NCBI GenBank assembly: GCA_958299035.1
Contig: CATQJL010000223.1
Location: 68,442,371-68,506,370 of the forward strand
Direction of reading: 5' to 3'
Length of the DNA stretch: 64,000 bases
Source: Cylicocyclus nassatus
Taxonomy: Eukaryota > Nematoda > Chromadorea > Rhabditida > Strongylidae
Both the position numbers and the translations under genes were made by a program. This document shows positions 37,727 through 48,908 of this stretch, one piece after another. The number at the start of each line of letters is the position of its first letter. The stretch's first letter is position 1. The notes under the pieces were generated by a model. The model did not search any database and was not told the DNA's origin. It saw nothing but the letters and a program-made list of their open reading frames with translations.

Positions 37727-37928
37727 TGGAATGGACAGAACGACTTGCAAACTATTCGATCAAACGTCTCTGCAGCTATGCAAACAAAACTCTAAGACTT
37801 TGGTAGACCGATAGTTAACTGCCTGACCAAACACTCACCTTTTGAAACGCCGATGGAATTCTGATGCCAGAGCGAGAGCAATATGGTTAGACGCTAATGG
37901 CACGGCTATTTATAACGTCTCTGCCGGG

Positions 37929-38378
37929 TTAGAAGATCTGACCTAGGTACGGAGCGAGTCCACGAGTGATGGATAGGCATTCTTCCTTACGATTCATTTT
38001 AGGGCTTTTGGCATGGATCCAAAAGGCCTCTAAACATTTGCGAGCCGGTGTATGTGATTCATGCGCCAGGATTTTCACTGAGACGTCAAAATTTGTCTCC
38101 GCGTGTTTCAGCGTCCTGTGAGTGCCTAGTGGAGTGGAGGTTCGTGATCTATCCCTGCCGTCTAAGTGCTCTCTAATGCGAACACATAGCGGCCGCGCTG
38201 TCTCGCCCATGTACTCGTCGCCGCAGTTCGCGCAGGTGATAAGATAGATGACCCCCGTCGCCATGCAGTCTCCGCACCTACCCTCAGGGCATATAATGCA
38301 ATTGGGCGTAGTGCAGCCGCGATCATAGATGCGATTGCGGACCAAAATCCTTTTAAGGTTATTAGGGGGTGTTTCCAC
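37929..38378 (-). pseudogene. Penelope-like element GIY-YIG endonuclease domain (5'-truncated)
   Basis: An uninterrupted 149-codon frame encodes a zinc-finger-like CTTPNCIICPEG stretch, then GVIYLITCANCGDEYMGET (the GIY and YIG elements), RPLCVRIREHLDG with the conserved arginine, and KCLEAFWIHAKSPKMNRKEE with the conserved glutamate. This is the C-terminal endonuclease of a Penelope-like retroelement. The reverse transcriptase is missing: homology stops at about 38390, where AT-rich mariner 3' sequence resumes, as expected for 5' truncation. The frame itself looks intact and so relatively young. Confidence 0.85.
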
Positions 38379-39215
38379 TATTGCGACTGTATTTAAATAT
38401 AATTTAAATATATATTCAATTTATTTATTTTTATGTAAATCAATAATGTATTCTTCAACGTAGCGCACGACCTTTTGCCACATTCCTATCTGCTTTTCAA
38501 TCTCAATTTCCAAACGGCAGCGCGCCGGGTTCCAAGAAAATCATCTAACCAGCGCTCAAATTACCCACTGAAATTGAAAATGCACCATTTATAAGGTTTG
38601 CGAGAGAGCAGAACAGATGATAATCTGATAGAGCGAGGTTTAAGGGGTATTTGGGTACTAAAGTAGCACCTAGTCATTTCTTGCAGGACAGTTTTGACGA
38701 CGTTTGCCATATGAGGTCATGTTTTGTCATGCAGGAAAATCACTGAATCTGTCTTTTTGGCTTTTTCTGCGGTATGACCTCGTTAAGACGTTGCAGTTGG
38801 TTTGCTTACGGTATGGTCTCAACCGCTTGTTCTTGTCCAGCAATTTTTAGTGCAGGACGTCCTGCCTATCCCCCGAAAAGTCTTGTTCAGGGACACCCTG
38901 CTCAGCCTTTCGTCTTTTGTAGTAATCCAAATATTTCTCTTCTCATAGTGATTTGCGCGCCATGTTCCATAATCTGCAAGAATCTGTGCAAAACGCTTCT
39001 TTTTATGTGAGAAAAATGCGCGAATGCCGAAATTGCTCCTTTTCCCCTTTTAAGATTTCCATACTTGGAAGTCAAGATATTCGAGTAGATCAGCCTTCCA
39101 CTCGAATTAGTAGGTACACATTGAAGAGCATAATCAGCCCTTTCTAATGATATAAGCATTTTGCCACATATATCAACGGCTCCCCAAAGAAGTGAGGACA
39201 AAAATGAAAAGCTAC

Positions 39216-40136
39216 GATATTTCAATCGCAATAAGTCATACATTTCTCACTTCTAAATAGGTTGCAAAGTACCATTCGATAGAGCAAAGCAAGCTCTACA
39301 AGATGGCCATCCTGCTTTTGTAACAACTCTCATCCACCTCGAGTTTAGAGCCAAAAACTAAAAAGACTCAGCAGCCCGAAAAATCGAAAAAATCGTAACT
39401 CAGTTCATAAAAATCCTACAAAAATTCTTACTTGCTCACGTAAACACTATCCACATAAGACATCTATATACGCCTTTCCGTATTTTTTCCTCTGATAGAA
39501 ATTAAGAAAACGGAAATTTTCGTGCATTTGCCAAAGTGATGCTATGCCGTCCCCACATAGGTAATTGTGTACCACAAGCCTGTATAAGTATAAACTTAAA
39601 TTTACAGTTCTCTACAAGCTTTAGTTCCCGAACAATTTGAATTTTAGCTTGGACCACCTAACCAGAAAAAGCTATATTCGGTATTCGGTATTTCTCGAAA
39701 ACTAAAGCTTATAGAGAGCTTAAAATTTACCTTTATACTTCTACAGGCTTGTCGTATATAACTACCTATGTGGGGACAGCACAGCATCACTTTGGCAAAT
39801 GCGCGAAAATTTCGGTTTTCCTGGTTTTTAACAGAGAAAAAAAATACGGCAAAGGCATATATAGATGTCTTATGTGGATAGTGTTTACGTGAGCAAGTAA
39901 GATTTTTTGTAGGATCTTTATAAACTGAGTTACGATTTTTTCGATTTTTCGGGCTGCTGAATCTTTTCAGTTTTTGGCTCGAAACTCGAGGTGGATGAGA
40001 GCTGTTGCAAAAGCAAGATGGCCATCTTGTAGAGCTTGCTTTGCTCTATCGAATGGTACTCATAATCTATTTAGAAGCGAGAAATGCATTATTACGATTG
40101 AAAATTAAAACGGGCATTAATTTCCGGACAACCTAA
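39216..40136. mobile_element. mariner-type foldback element, copy 2 of the intron 8 family
   Basis: Right end ttccggacaacctaa with TA after it at 40137-40138; arms share gagcaaagcaagctctacaa, cacgtaaacactatccac and gccaaagtgatgct with 2643-4218. The left TTAGG end is missing or replaced. It lacks both nested elements of copy 1, so those inserted afterwards or in copy 1 only. Confidence 0.8.
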
Positions 40137-41489
40137 TAGATACAGTAGAGTAGATCAGTCGCTACATATACTCTTGGAGTGTTAAGATTTTGCGGTAAAA
40201 TCTGCTTGTAAATAATAGTGCTGGACATAATTATGCAGACACTCTAGAAATCGTGATTTGCGTTTCTAGTGATGAATCGCTGGCTTCAATTTAGATTTAC
40301 AGTATAAAGCTAATCTCTCATCTTTCTTCGTTATTGTAGGGTTACGGTAGGAGCTTTGAAGAGAATTTTAGTAAAAGACGCATTTCGCCCCGGAAAGGAA
40401 ATTAAAAAGGCCAAAATCTTTCATACTGGGCTAACTAGAGTGTATCACAGATACCAACTTGCAAACCACGGTCATGCTTCCTTCATAAGTTATCTTAGAA
40501 GAACAGTAACAACTGCTCTTTAAAGGGTTTTTGAAAATGTGATTACAGCTCTGAGGCTCAGACTTTGTAAAAAGTTACATAATGAAATCAGCATGCTTGA
40601 AAATCCATCCTGCTAAACAATTTTCAGGTTTCTGTCGGGAATTTTTTATCGAACGGACTAAGTTACAAAGGCGCTGTATGCTAAAATGTTCATACTGTAG
40701 TCATATAGTAGCGAAAAGATATCGGAGTTTTGCTCCATACTGTAAATTCAAGTTGAAGCGCGTTCTATAGAAGGTACCTAAACATCGGCGAAGGACATTG
40801 AAGCAATCGAGTTATTAACGATCAAGTAGGGTGCCCTTTTCGAGACACCCTGTATTGTCCATTGCTTTCTTTCCGTGTTACCGCATTGCGGTGCCCTTTT
40901 CATCTTGATTCTGGTGCAGATTGATATTTCGGACAGATGAAAAACAAGTCCAATTAAACTCCAGTGGAGCCAGCCAGCACTTATTGTTGGTATTGATGAA
41001 AAATTATCGATGAATGCACATCAACTTTGCAGTGACCTATTATATGCGATGTTTGCTGTCCGATATTTGACTTCAATATAGCTGGTCGAACAACTGTGTC
41101 GCAATCATACAGAGTTTTCATCACCGTCGGTCTTGCAATCGTAAGCGAGTGTTCTGAATAGTTGCTGCGGTAAACATTGTTGATCGTGCACATTCAGCGT
41201 TGAAAGTCTCTTTTGTGATTGACAATTTGGTTTTGGCTAAATGTCGGTGTCTACCAGTTTGAACGAGAGTCTTTTGTCGGTGCCCTTCAAAACAATTTAC
41301 AAAGATTTTTTTTGTTGAGAGATGTTGAGACACTGGAATTGGAATCCAGCGTCGACGAAGAAGAAATGTCTTGATACCTAAATTCTTTCAAGAAAGAACT
41401 AATCAGTTGAAATGACTTCTTGAAAGAGGATGGCTGCGCATTAGGAGCACTTGTCCACACTTCTCAAAAAATTGTTCAAACATGAGATT
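40137..41489. other. no gene supported
   Basis: About 40980-41120 is an inverted relative of 26270-26350 (cgacacaactgg-ttgaac and gatattggacagca words). Otherwise no feature. Confidence 0.35.
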
Positions 41490-41957
41490 TGCTGAGGATT
41501 TCACGCATTTTCACTGCCATAATTGTTCTCTCCCACCTAGAATACTGTTCTCAGATTTGGTCTCCCTTCCGTAAAAAAGGTAAAAGAGTAGAGTATAAAA
41601 GGTCCAACAACTTTTTACGACGCTGTTTAGACGTTTGTCACCCAAAATGACCCCTCCTGAATACCAAGCCCGCCTTAAGAAGGTATGGAGTCTTTAACAC
41701 ATCGCTGAGTATTTTCGGTTTTGTATCCTGCTTTCAAGTTTTGAGGAAAGAGAACAAACTAAAAGCTAGCAAATACTGGATTTTTGCTCCTACCAATAGA
41801 ATCTGGCTCCTTTAACCTGCAATATCCAAGAATCCGACGCAGAAACTACCTACTGATGTTCAATAACGTATTTTGTAGAGGACCTAGGTGGCTTTCGCGT
41901 CTCCCTGTTGATACCACTAGTGCAGATAGTAGCGTATTTCAGGAGTAGACTAAGAAG
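41490..41957 (+). pseudogene. C-terminal remnant of a CR1/Jockey-type LINE reverse transcriptase
   Basis: In changing frames on the + strand: ILSHLEYCSQIWSPFRKKGK (about 41535), KRSNNFLRRCLDVCHP, PEYQARLKK, and finally RRRNYLLMFNNVFCRG then PRWLSRLPVDTTSADSSVFQ before a stop at about 41957. This succession (LEYCS-WSP, R-RC, Y-RLK, RN-F-NRV, W-LP) is the thumb-to-end region of CR1/Jockey/LINE reverse transcriptases in nematodes. Several frameshifts; upstream catalytic domain not found. Confidence 0.65.
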
Positions 41958-42899
41958 ACTTGACTTGTCAAATATCGCTAAAACTGATTAGCATTGCCTG
42001 ACAGTCAAAGCCTTTTTTGTATCAGAGATGCTGGACTTGTATTTGTTTGCTTATGTGCTATACGGCTGTGTTTGTAGATGGGTGTCCGATATAGGCTTTG
42101 TTTTCTATCACATTTTCTTCCAATTTTCATCTTTAAAATCTGCCATTTCAGGCACCCATTGGTCTTGTAATGGTTTGCTTTTCAATTATGGTTATATATG
42201 GCTTTGACGTCTCTCGTGTGTCTCCTCACGTTGCGTCATACTTGTAATTTCGTGTAAATTCAGTGTATTCGTTTTCTTCTAATTACTAACCAGTCGCATC
42301 AGCATCTTGGTCCGAGTCTTTTTCGCTCAGCTGTCTAGAATCGTACATCTTGCTGATTTAACCAAGCAGATTGAGTGCAAATCTTTTCACTTTTGGGATT
42401 ACTGGGCCTCCCCAGCATTCCGGCTAGAAGGGATTATGGTTTTTAAACCTGGACCAGTAGACCCGCCTTATAAGCTGTCTGCTTTCAAGGGTAATGTAAA
42501 GATCGTTTGCTGGCAACGAGGAGTATGGTTTCCATCTCCTTGGAGTTATAAGTTTTGGAGCTATGAGTATCAATGCCTATCAATTGCCTACACATTTACA
42601 TATCTATCAGTTTATCAACATATTCAATGCAAGCCGTTTCATCTCTCTTACATTAGTCTGACTAGGATTGGACTCTGACTGACATGATGATGTCTGCATT
42701 CGTTAACATTCTTGTTCACTCCGCTGTACTAACTTCTCGATGTGTTTTCCTAATGGAACGGCTTGAGCGTACAAATGAAAAAATGAAAAAATATTTGGAA
42801 AATTAGCGTTATGAAACGCCTGGATAAGGAAGAAGAATGAAAGTCGAGATTTTGCCCGGACGCTGCCTCTAAGTGATAAAAGTATGACTATTGGTCGCC
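41958..42899. other. no gene supported
   Basis: A 123-codon frame (42307-42678) starts at a TTG and contains no known motif. From 42840 the sequence begins to follow block R (gtatgactattggtcgcc). Confidence 0.35.
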
Positions 42900-44350
42900 G
42901 TTCCCACATCCTTCTCATCAGCTAATCAAGATTTTAGTTAATGTACATCAATTTATCACCCTCTACATAGACATAACCTAATATTATATATATATATATA
43001 AATGCAAGTAGGAATCTCGTGTTTCACACTTTTTTACATGAGAAAACTGTCTCTTTCTTGATTCGATGGCAAAAGTATGTCCTGTTTTTCAAATATTCCT
43101 GATCTGCCCTCACAGTTCAGACCGTATGTACACTGCTGCACTATGCAAAGCACTTTGTCGACTATGTATGGGCGCTGATTTCGATAAGTGTGGGATGGCA
43201 ATAAATGGTTCAATATTAATAACAAATTTTTGCATTGCTCGTGAAAAAGTGCAGTTTTGCCGGACTTAGCTGATAAGCAGGAAGTAACCACGGTTACACC
43301 CGCATTGACAGAGTGTGTAAAAACACAGTCAAACAAGTCTTCAAATCTCCCAATTCAAAATTTTTGCGGCGTGATCCAATAAGTGCGAAGATACATTCCA
43401 AAGTTTGACAAATACCTGCTCAGAATCAAATATCGACAACATGTCAGTAGTGGTACCATCTAGATCGCTTTTTTTTGTCAGCACAAAAAAAATGCAGAAA
43501 AATCTTTTCTTTTGTACAGGGCTGTAAGAATCTGTTCATGCTTTGCAGAACGGCTACACATTGTACGAGAGATTATTAGATGATTATGCTGGTGGCTTCA
43601 GTTGCAATTGAATATAAGTACAGAACATTCAGAAGATTCAAAAGCTTTAGTACACCAAGACAATGGACCAAAGCTATCATCCGCTCAAAGTTGGATGCGC
43701 CACTGACGCATGAGTTTGTTTATTGGTTTTGAATACCTAGAGTAAGAGCAGACTCTCTGAGTCTTACAAAGAGTATTTCGTCCAATTACAATACGCTTGA
43801 TTACCGTACCCAAGGGTCTCTAATTTCCAACAAGTATTGGATTACCAAAAAAAGGTTGCTAGTATTTATTATAGTATCGATTCGAACTCAGTGGCTTCTG
43901 GCGGAAAACTTCAGACATAAAAAAAGATCAAACCTTGCAACGCTGCATCAATGATGCTCCAAGCCGTTATTACGATTGAAATTATCAAGCTATAAGTCTT
44001 ATCAGTCTGGATTCCACAGTTCCAATTGTGCATCGTAACGAGAAAATATGAATCTTTTCGCATATAACTCCTCAGTGACCTGTGCTATCCTTTTATTACT
44101 ACTCTACAGTTCTAAAAGTAAGCGTTTTTTCTTTGGAAAATTGGTGTGCTGACACTTTGCTTATTCAAAAAAACCAAAGTTTCTAAAAAAAACTTTTGAA
44201 ACTGAAGTCAAGAATGCTACTTCACTATACCACAATTCATGCGTTTCTGTACATCATTAAGCTCGTACCAGTTGCCCGCGCGTGTAGGCCTATTTGTGAC
44301 ATACCGTCCTTTACCTCATTTTAAGTTTAGGGCATTCAAGAAATCGTAAC
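42900..44350. repeat. old repeat block R, copy 2
   Basis: Counterpart of 28900-30420; see the shared words listed there. Includes a (ta)n microsatellite at about 42985. The stretch 43560-43800 also aligns with 53460-53740 of segment A (ggaccaaagct, gactctctgagtctt forms). It lacks the two TIR elements and the foldback found in and beside copy 1. Confidence 0.65.
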
Positions 44351-44710
44351 GAGGACCGGTACGGCGCGACGGGTACGACACTTGGCTTTTATCTCTACTC
44401 TCTCTCTGCTTTTTTTTGCTTACCTGCGATAGTAATTAGGTGGAAGTGACTGACCTGAACATACCGGCATGTCCTAAGCAGGTTTCGAACACTCACATTT
44501 TCGCATTGAGCCTTCAAAGACTTGTAATTTTTTTGCTTCTGCCTTTCCCATACCCTTCCTGAAATGTTTTCAAGTTCGGTATCTCGGTATCAGCCCATTC
44601 CTTTACATTATTTGCGAAACTAAGCATCGCTCAGTTGTCGCAAATGATGTAAATGATTTTGTATGTAGGTTAACAAGTCGTTAGAGGTTAGTAATTTATT
44701 AGTAAGTGGC

Positions 44711-44748
44711 GGCATAACGTTTCGAACTATTCGTCTTCTTCAGAAGCC
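44711..44748 (-). ncRNA. degraded hammerhead-like motif
   Basis: Minus strand: GGCTT, CTGAAGA, a poor stem II, CGAAAC, GTT, ATGCC. The core words and a stem I (GGCTT with ATGCC, one mismatch) survive, but stem II is reduced to two pairs. It lies 3' of the Penelope endonuclease at 45001-45350. Confidence 0.4.
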
Positions 44749-45000
44749 TAAAGTGGTAAGAGATTTTGTGATTTTATGTCTACTCCATCAAAACCTCCTC
44801 CATCCCCGACTAGCCTCCATTTGCCCCAGAGTGCTACAAACAAAAATTTCAACGTGAAAGACGTTGAAATTTAAGACTAACCTCCCCCACCGCCGGCGAG
44901 CAGTTGTTCAAAGCGGCTGTCATCAGTGCCACTGATACCAATAATGGAATACATATACCATATCCGAATTGATCAGTGGCCTTCTTCAACTCACATAATG

Positions 45001-45350
45001 TCACGATTGACATAAAGTCATTGTGATTGACAGGCACTCATTTCGGCTGTTCATGCTAGGATTATTTACAAAAATCCAGAACGCCTCGAGAGCCTTTCTT
45101 CTAACGGCAGTATCGTCTTCGTATGCCAGTATTACGCGTCTAATCTGGAAGTCCTTGCCATCGTGAACTTCAACTTTAAATTTACCGAAAGGAGCGATAA
45201 GGCTTCTCCACCTTTTGCTAGCAAGATGTTCCTTTATGCTTACTCTCAACAGTCTCCCAGTCTCTCCGATATAAACGGCGCTGCACTCAATACATCCGAT
45301 CTGATAGATTAGACCTGTCTTACAGCAGTCACCAAATTCACGGATGACAA
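45001..45350 (-). pseudogene. second Penelope-like GIY-YIG endonuclease fragment
   Basis: The frame reads CCKTGLIYQIGCIEC, AVYIGETGRLLRVSIKEHL, a divergent middle (FGKFKVEVHDGKDFQIRRV), then KALEAFWIFVNNPSMNSRNE. The GIY and YIG elements, arginine and glutamate are all visible. It differs strongly from the 37929-38378 copy, so it belongs to a different subfamily. No RT upstream in this window; the C-terminal end is frayed before the ribozyme-like motif. Confidence 0.75.
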
Positions 45351-45503
45351 ACTACGCAGTCTTGGATTCTGCAGTAGTTGTCGTGCAGTAAATGATTTTG
45401 TTTTTCACAGTTAAGCAATTTCAAAGCATTATACCTCTTGTGCGTGCTCGTTCTGATATGAATAGGTTAGATGAATACTTAGTAGGAATATATGGAGGAC
45501 TGT

Positions 45504-45643
45504 GGTGGGGGACTATATGTCGCCGAAAAAGGGCGGTCCCCGCAGTCATTTACGACAAATAGGCGCCCTTATATATGCGCGGACATGCGTTCGTGTAGGA
45601 AATCCGCGCGGACTTCCAAATTCGGCGACATATAGTCCTCCAC
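45504..45643. mobile_element. 140-bp TIR element, copy 2
   Basis: Ends ggtgggggactatatgtcgc and, inverted, ggtggaggactatatgtcgc, each followed by cgaa. Interior cgcgcggac matches the copy at 28753-28893. Confidence 0.75.
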
Positions 45644-46079
45644 CTTATGGGGACTGCTGATTGATATTAACTTGCAGACACCTATCATGAGATGAAAAAG
45701 TATTTTGATGACAGAATATATGCTAGCTGCATTTTTTAGTCTTAGAGTACCAGTCAACGAATATATGGGAGAGTTCACCAACTGGCAGCTGATACGATTG
45801 ACAAAATCTAGACATACATACGTTGATGATTAGCACATATCTTGAGTTCAATGAATCAATGCCTTCGACTTACTACACGATCTGCTGCTGATCTTATTGT
45901 CAGGTAGAGTTCGCTTTCTTGAGAAAATCGTAATTTAGCGGGCATCGTAGTACATCAGAACGTGGGACGACAGGGCATGCGCAGCTAGCATTGAAGGTTG
46001 TCCAGGTTGTAAATCCTACTTGAAATTCCTGCAAGCTCGCTAATGAGAATCTCTTCATATTACTCCCTTAACGCACAAG

Positions 46080-46960
46080 TTTACTTCGCACCTCTGTCTT
46101 TGCGTCATTTTCGGATCATTCTTTGCTAAAGCAGAAGTGCAAAAACATGTCCTTCTCTTTTTACAGATGAACTTTATTGTAATGTCAAGGTGAATCATTA
46201 GCTCTGTTCATAAAGCTTATTTTTGAGTTTATTTGATCTGTGAAGTCATAATAGATCCTATTCAATTATGAGCGCGCAACTGATGAGCGTTCTTGATTAT
46301 CTCAAAGGATTTAATTACATCATTTTATCACTCAACAATTGTCCTTGCTGAAGCTTGGCTAATTTTTTCATTGAATTAGCCAAGCGTACCAAGCGTTTTG
46401 TAGATAAGCAAGTGTAAGCTTCTAATTGCTGTGAAGTAAAAGCGTAGACAATGCGAGGATAGCGTTTCCTTTCAGCGCTGACGTATAAGGCCCCTGTTTT
46501 GGGCGCTTTACGATTTTGGAATCATTAACGGCTGCGGGAATTCGAAGTTTGAATATGTAGTGTAACAGAATTGTTCAGAATGAACAAGCAATGACATCTG
46601 AACATGCCACGCTCCACCTTGGCCTTTCGCTCCATACCAAAGGGTATGTAGAGGGCAAAAAAGCCTAGTTATTATGAAAGGACGTAGTCTTTAGTAATCC
46701 GTAAAAATGCATTGAAAAGCGCAGAGACGTCATTCAATCTGTTATGTTTATGTAGCTAGCTTAATTTCTACGGAAGAGGAGCAGATAGGCACCTACCAAA
46801 AAAACTAAATTGTTTGTGTGATCTCTCTCAGTTGTGTACCAGAATTTTGCCACAGTTAACTCTTATAACTCCTCGACCAGAAATTTGCAATCAGCGTTTC
46901 ATATCCTTCTGCGCAGTCATCCCATTTTGAAAGAGTATTTCAACTGTTTACGCTTTCCTT
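46080..46960. repeat. old repeat block S, copy 4
   Basis: Best counterpart of 22580-24190; ends with ctgcgcagtcatcccattttg and a ctttccttacaag word. It follows R copy 2, just as S copy 2 follows R copy 1. Confidence 0.6.
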
Positions 46961-47479
46961 ACAAGAATTCAAGGAAAAGCAATAAATTCTTTAAACTTTG
47001 TGAAGGATGCTATCAACCGCCGAGAAGAAACTCTCCCTAAAAATGGAAGATGTCATATTTATGAGGGAGGTAGGGAGAGAATCAGCTGGACTCTAGCATA
47101 GATGTCAGATACAGAAAAAACGAATATCGATTCAAGTTCGCTAGTTTTGGTTGTTTAAAATTAAAACACACTGTTCACTCAACTGCATTTTCGCACACTG
47201 TATGCTGGATAACATTCGTCCATAAAAGTTGTCTTTGATACAATAGACCAAATGGTCTAAAGTGAGTTCATAGCAGATGTTGGTGGATGTCTCGCTGTCG
47301 ATAGTGGAGTCGTTGATAAAGTTTATTGAGACGAACCCGGTGTTGAACCGGGGGGGGGGAGCAACCTATGATACAGTCGGGAGCCCCTTATATAAGTAGC
47401 AAGGCGGAGCTGAACAGTGCACAATCAAGCTGCATAAGGAAAATATACAGTGAAAGAAGATGCCACGCTTGCAGGATGC
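46961..47479. other. spacer before segment A
   Basis: Contains the S-block tail (47035-47100) and a G run at 47351-47359. No gene seen. Confidence 0.4.
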
Positions 47480-47686
47480 ACCCTGGAAGATAGAAGGATG
47501 CGCCCTGGAAGATAGGTGCCACTCATTGGTGAGTGATTCTCCACTCAAATATAAGCGGTTGGGGAATAAAGCCTATGGGAATGACCGTTAGCTATTACGA
47601 TTATAGAGTTGTTGAAGTTGATGATACACAAATCATCAACATAGATTCCAAAAAAAAAACAAGTAGAGCGTTCAGCAGAGCAGTGC

Positions 47687-47732
47687 AAAAGCGGTAACAC
47701 CTCCCAAAATATTAGGAGGTGTTACCGCTTTT
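47687..47732. repeat. perfect 18-bp hairpin
   Basis: aaaagcggtaacacctcc and ggaggtgttaccgctttt are exact inverted repeats around a 10-base AT-rich loop. It lies in the 420-bp stretch of copy A that copy B lacks, so it may be part of an inserted element. Confidence 0.75.
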
Positions 47733-47999
47733 TGAACAAATTTTTAGGAAACAACTGAAAAAAATACTTAGAAAGCAATTTACTTCTTAGCAAGGTGAGC
47801 GAATAAACTTGCATGATAGTGAGGGTGACGTACAGTATCCGCGGAGCAAAGCACTATTCCAGGAAGTATCATTCGATTTCGAGCCAACTCAAAGAATCAT
47901 TGAAAAACCTACTTTGGGAGCCATTGCGCCGCTAATATTCATAAATGTAAGCGTTGTCTACGATTTGCGCCAACCTGCTTGCTAGCGACCCTTAGGATC

Positions 48000-48480
48000 G
48001 CTAATCAAGCTGAATGTATGTTTGTCTGCCTGTATGTATGTGTGTCTGTATGTGTGCACGGTATTCCGAATGGAAAATTTCATTTCTGAACCAATATCAA
48101 ACTTTGCCCACACACACTTTGGAGCGGGGCGGATTTTGGTACATTCCGTCTCGATCGATGTCGAGTTTATTGAGTTTTTTTTTGTAAGCTTTGAGATACG
48201 GGCTGGGATTTGGCCCAGAGGTTAAGTGAGTGTGTTGATTACAAATAAAATATTAGTCTTTAGGATCATCAATCACTTTTATCGGTGCCATTGTTTGCAA
48301 ACTTTGAACTACGGGTCCGAAGGTTGGCGACGGAAGTATGGGAATATGTTAATCACGTAGGAAGAAAACTGTTACAAGATCTAGGGAGACGGAAATTTTT
48401 TTTATAAAATAAGGGAACAGGAATCTTCAACAATGTGTACATAGTGGGCGGGGGTATGCCATCTAGTGCACAGTGCATCT
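48000..48480. repeat. Helitron-like internal repeat (copies in A and B)
   Basis: Starts with gctagcgacccttaggatcg (47982), then aagctgaatgtatgtttgtc and gtatgtatgtgtgtct microsatellite, and continues into a ttgagatacgggctgggatt stretch. The same run is at 58505-58860 in copy B, and the aagctg-tttgtc word is shared with the elements at 35488 and 54840. Ends not defined. Confidence 0.5.
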
Positions 48481-48908
48481 AGTGTACGACGAGTCTATAG
48501 CATAGGAGCCGCCTACTTTAACTGTTGTGTTTTGTGTCTGCTTCACATGAAAAGTTACAGATCAACCAAAAACAAAAGAATTTTCCATCTGGGAATTTTC
48601 AAAATTAACGTTTGGGCTTTAGAGTCCTTCGAAATGTATTAGATTGTTTCGAAACTTCCTTCCATTTTGCCAAATTTTTGATTCTCAATTTAACTTGTTA
48701 TAACTTAATTCAGAGTCCACATTTGAAATCGGAACTTTGGGCGTCCAAAGAGCTTTTGACTATCCTCATGTATGACATGTAAAAAGCAAAGGAGGGTGAA
48801 GCGGAAATATTGAAGATTTCTCCAAAACGTAGTAATGCTCATTAATAAAGCCAGGCAGACATACTTGATTGCCATCGCGCAGTTTTTTTTATCCTTGCAC
48901 TTTTCCCG

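Larger units (their letters stand above)
37564..39215 (-). pseudogene. decayed mariner transposon with a Penelope insertion
   Basis: The left end ttaggtcgttccataagttc is a mariner-type TIR. On the minus strand from about 38920 down to 38440, with frameshifts, I read LQRLNEVIPQKKPKR, a VIFLHDKT relic of the HDNARPH motif, MANVVKTVLQEM, a SIRLSSV stretch where SDYHLF is expected, and WLDDFLGTRRAAVWK, all C-terminal mariner transposase landmarks. The catalytic D/E context is corrupted and the N-terminal half is not clear. A Penelope fragment (37640-38390) has been inserted between the transposase end and the TIR. Confidence 0.65.

Noticed and set aside
42307..42678. 123-codon + strand frame
   Set aside because: It starts at a TTG, has no domain, no splice context and no conservation with the other R/S copies.
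47687..47732. Bacterial-type intrinsic terminator
   Set aside because: The hairpin with adjacent T run looks like one, but the sequence is a nematode-like nuclear genome; an inverted-repeat relic is the simpler reading.
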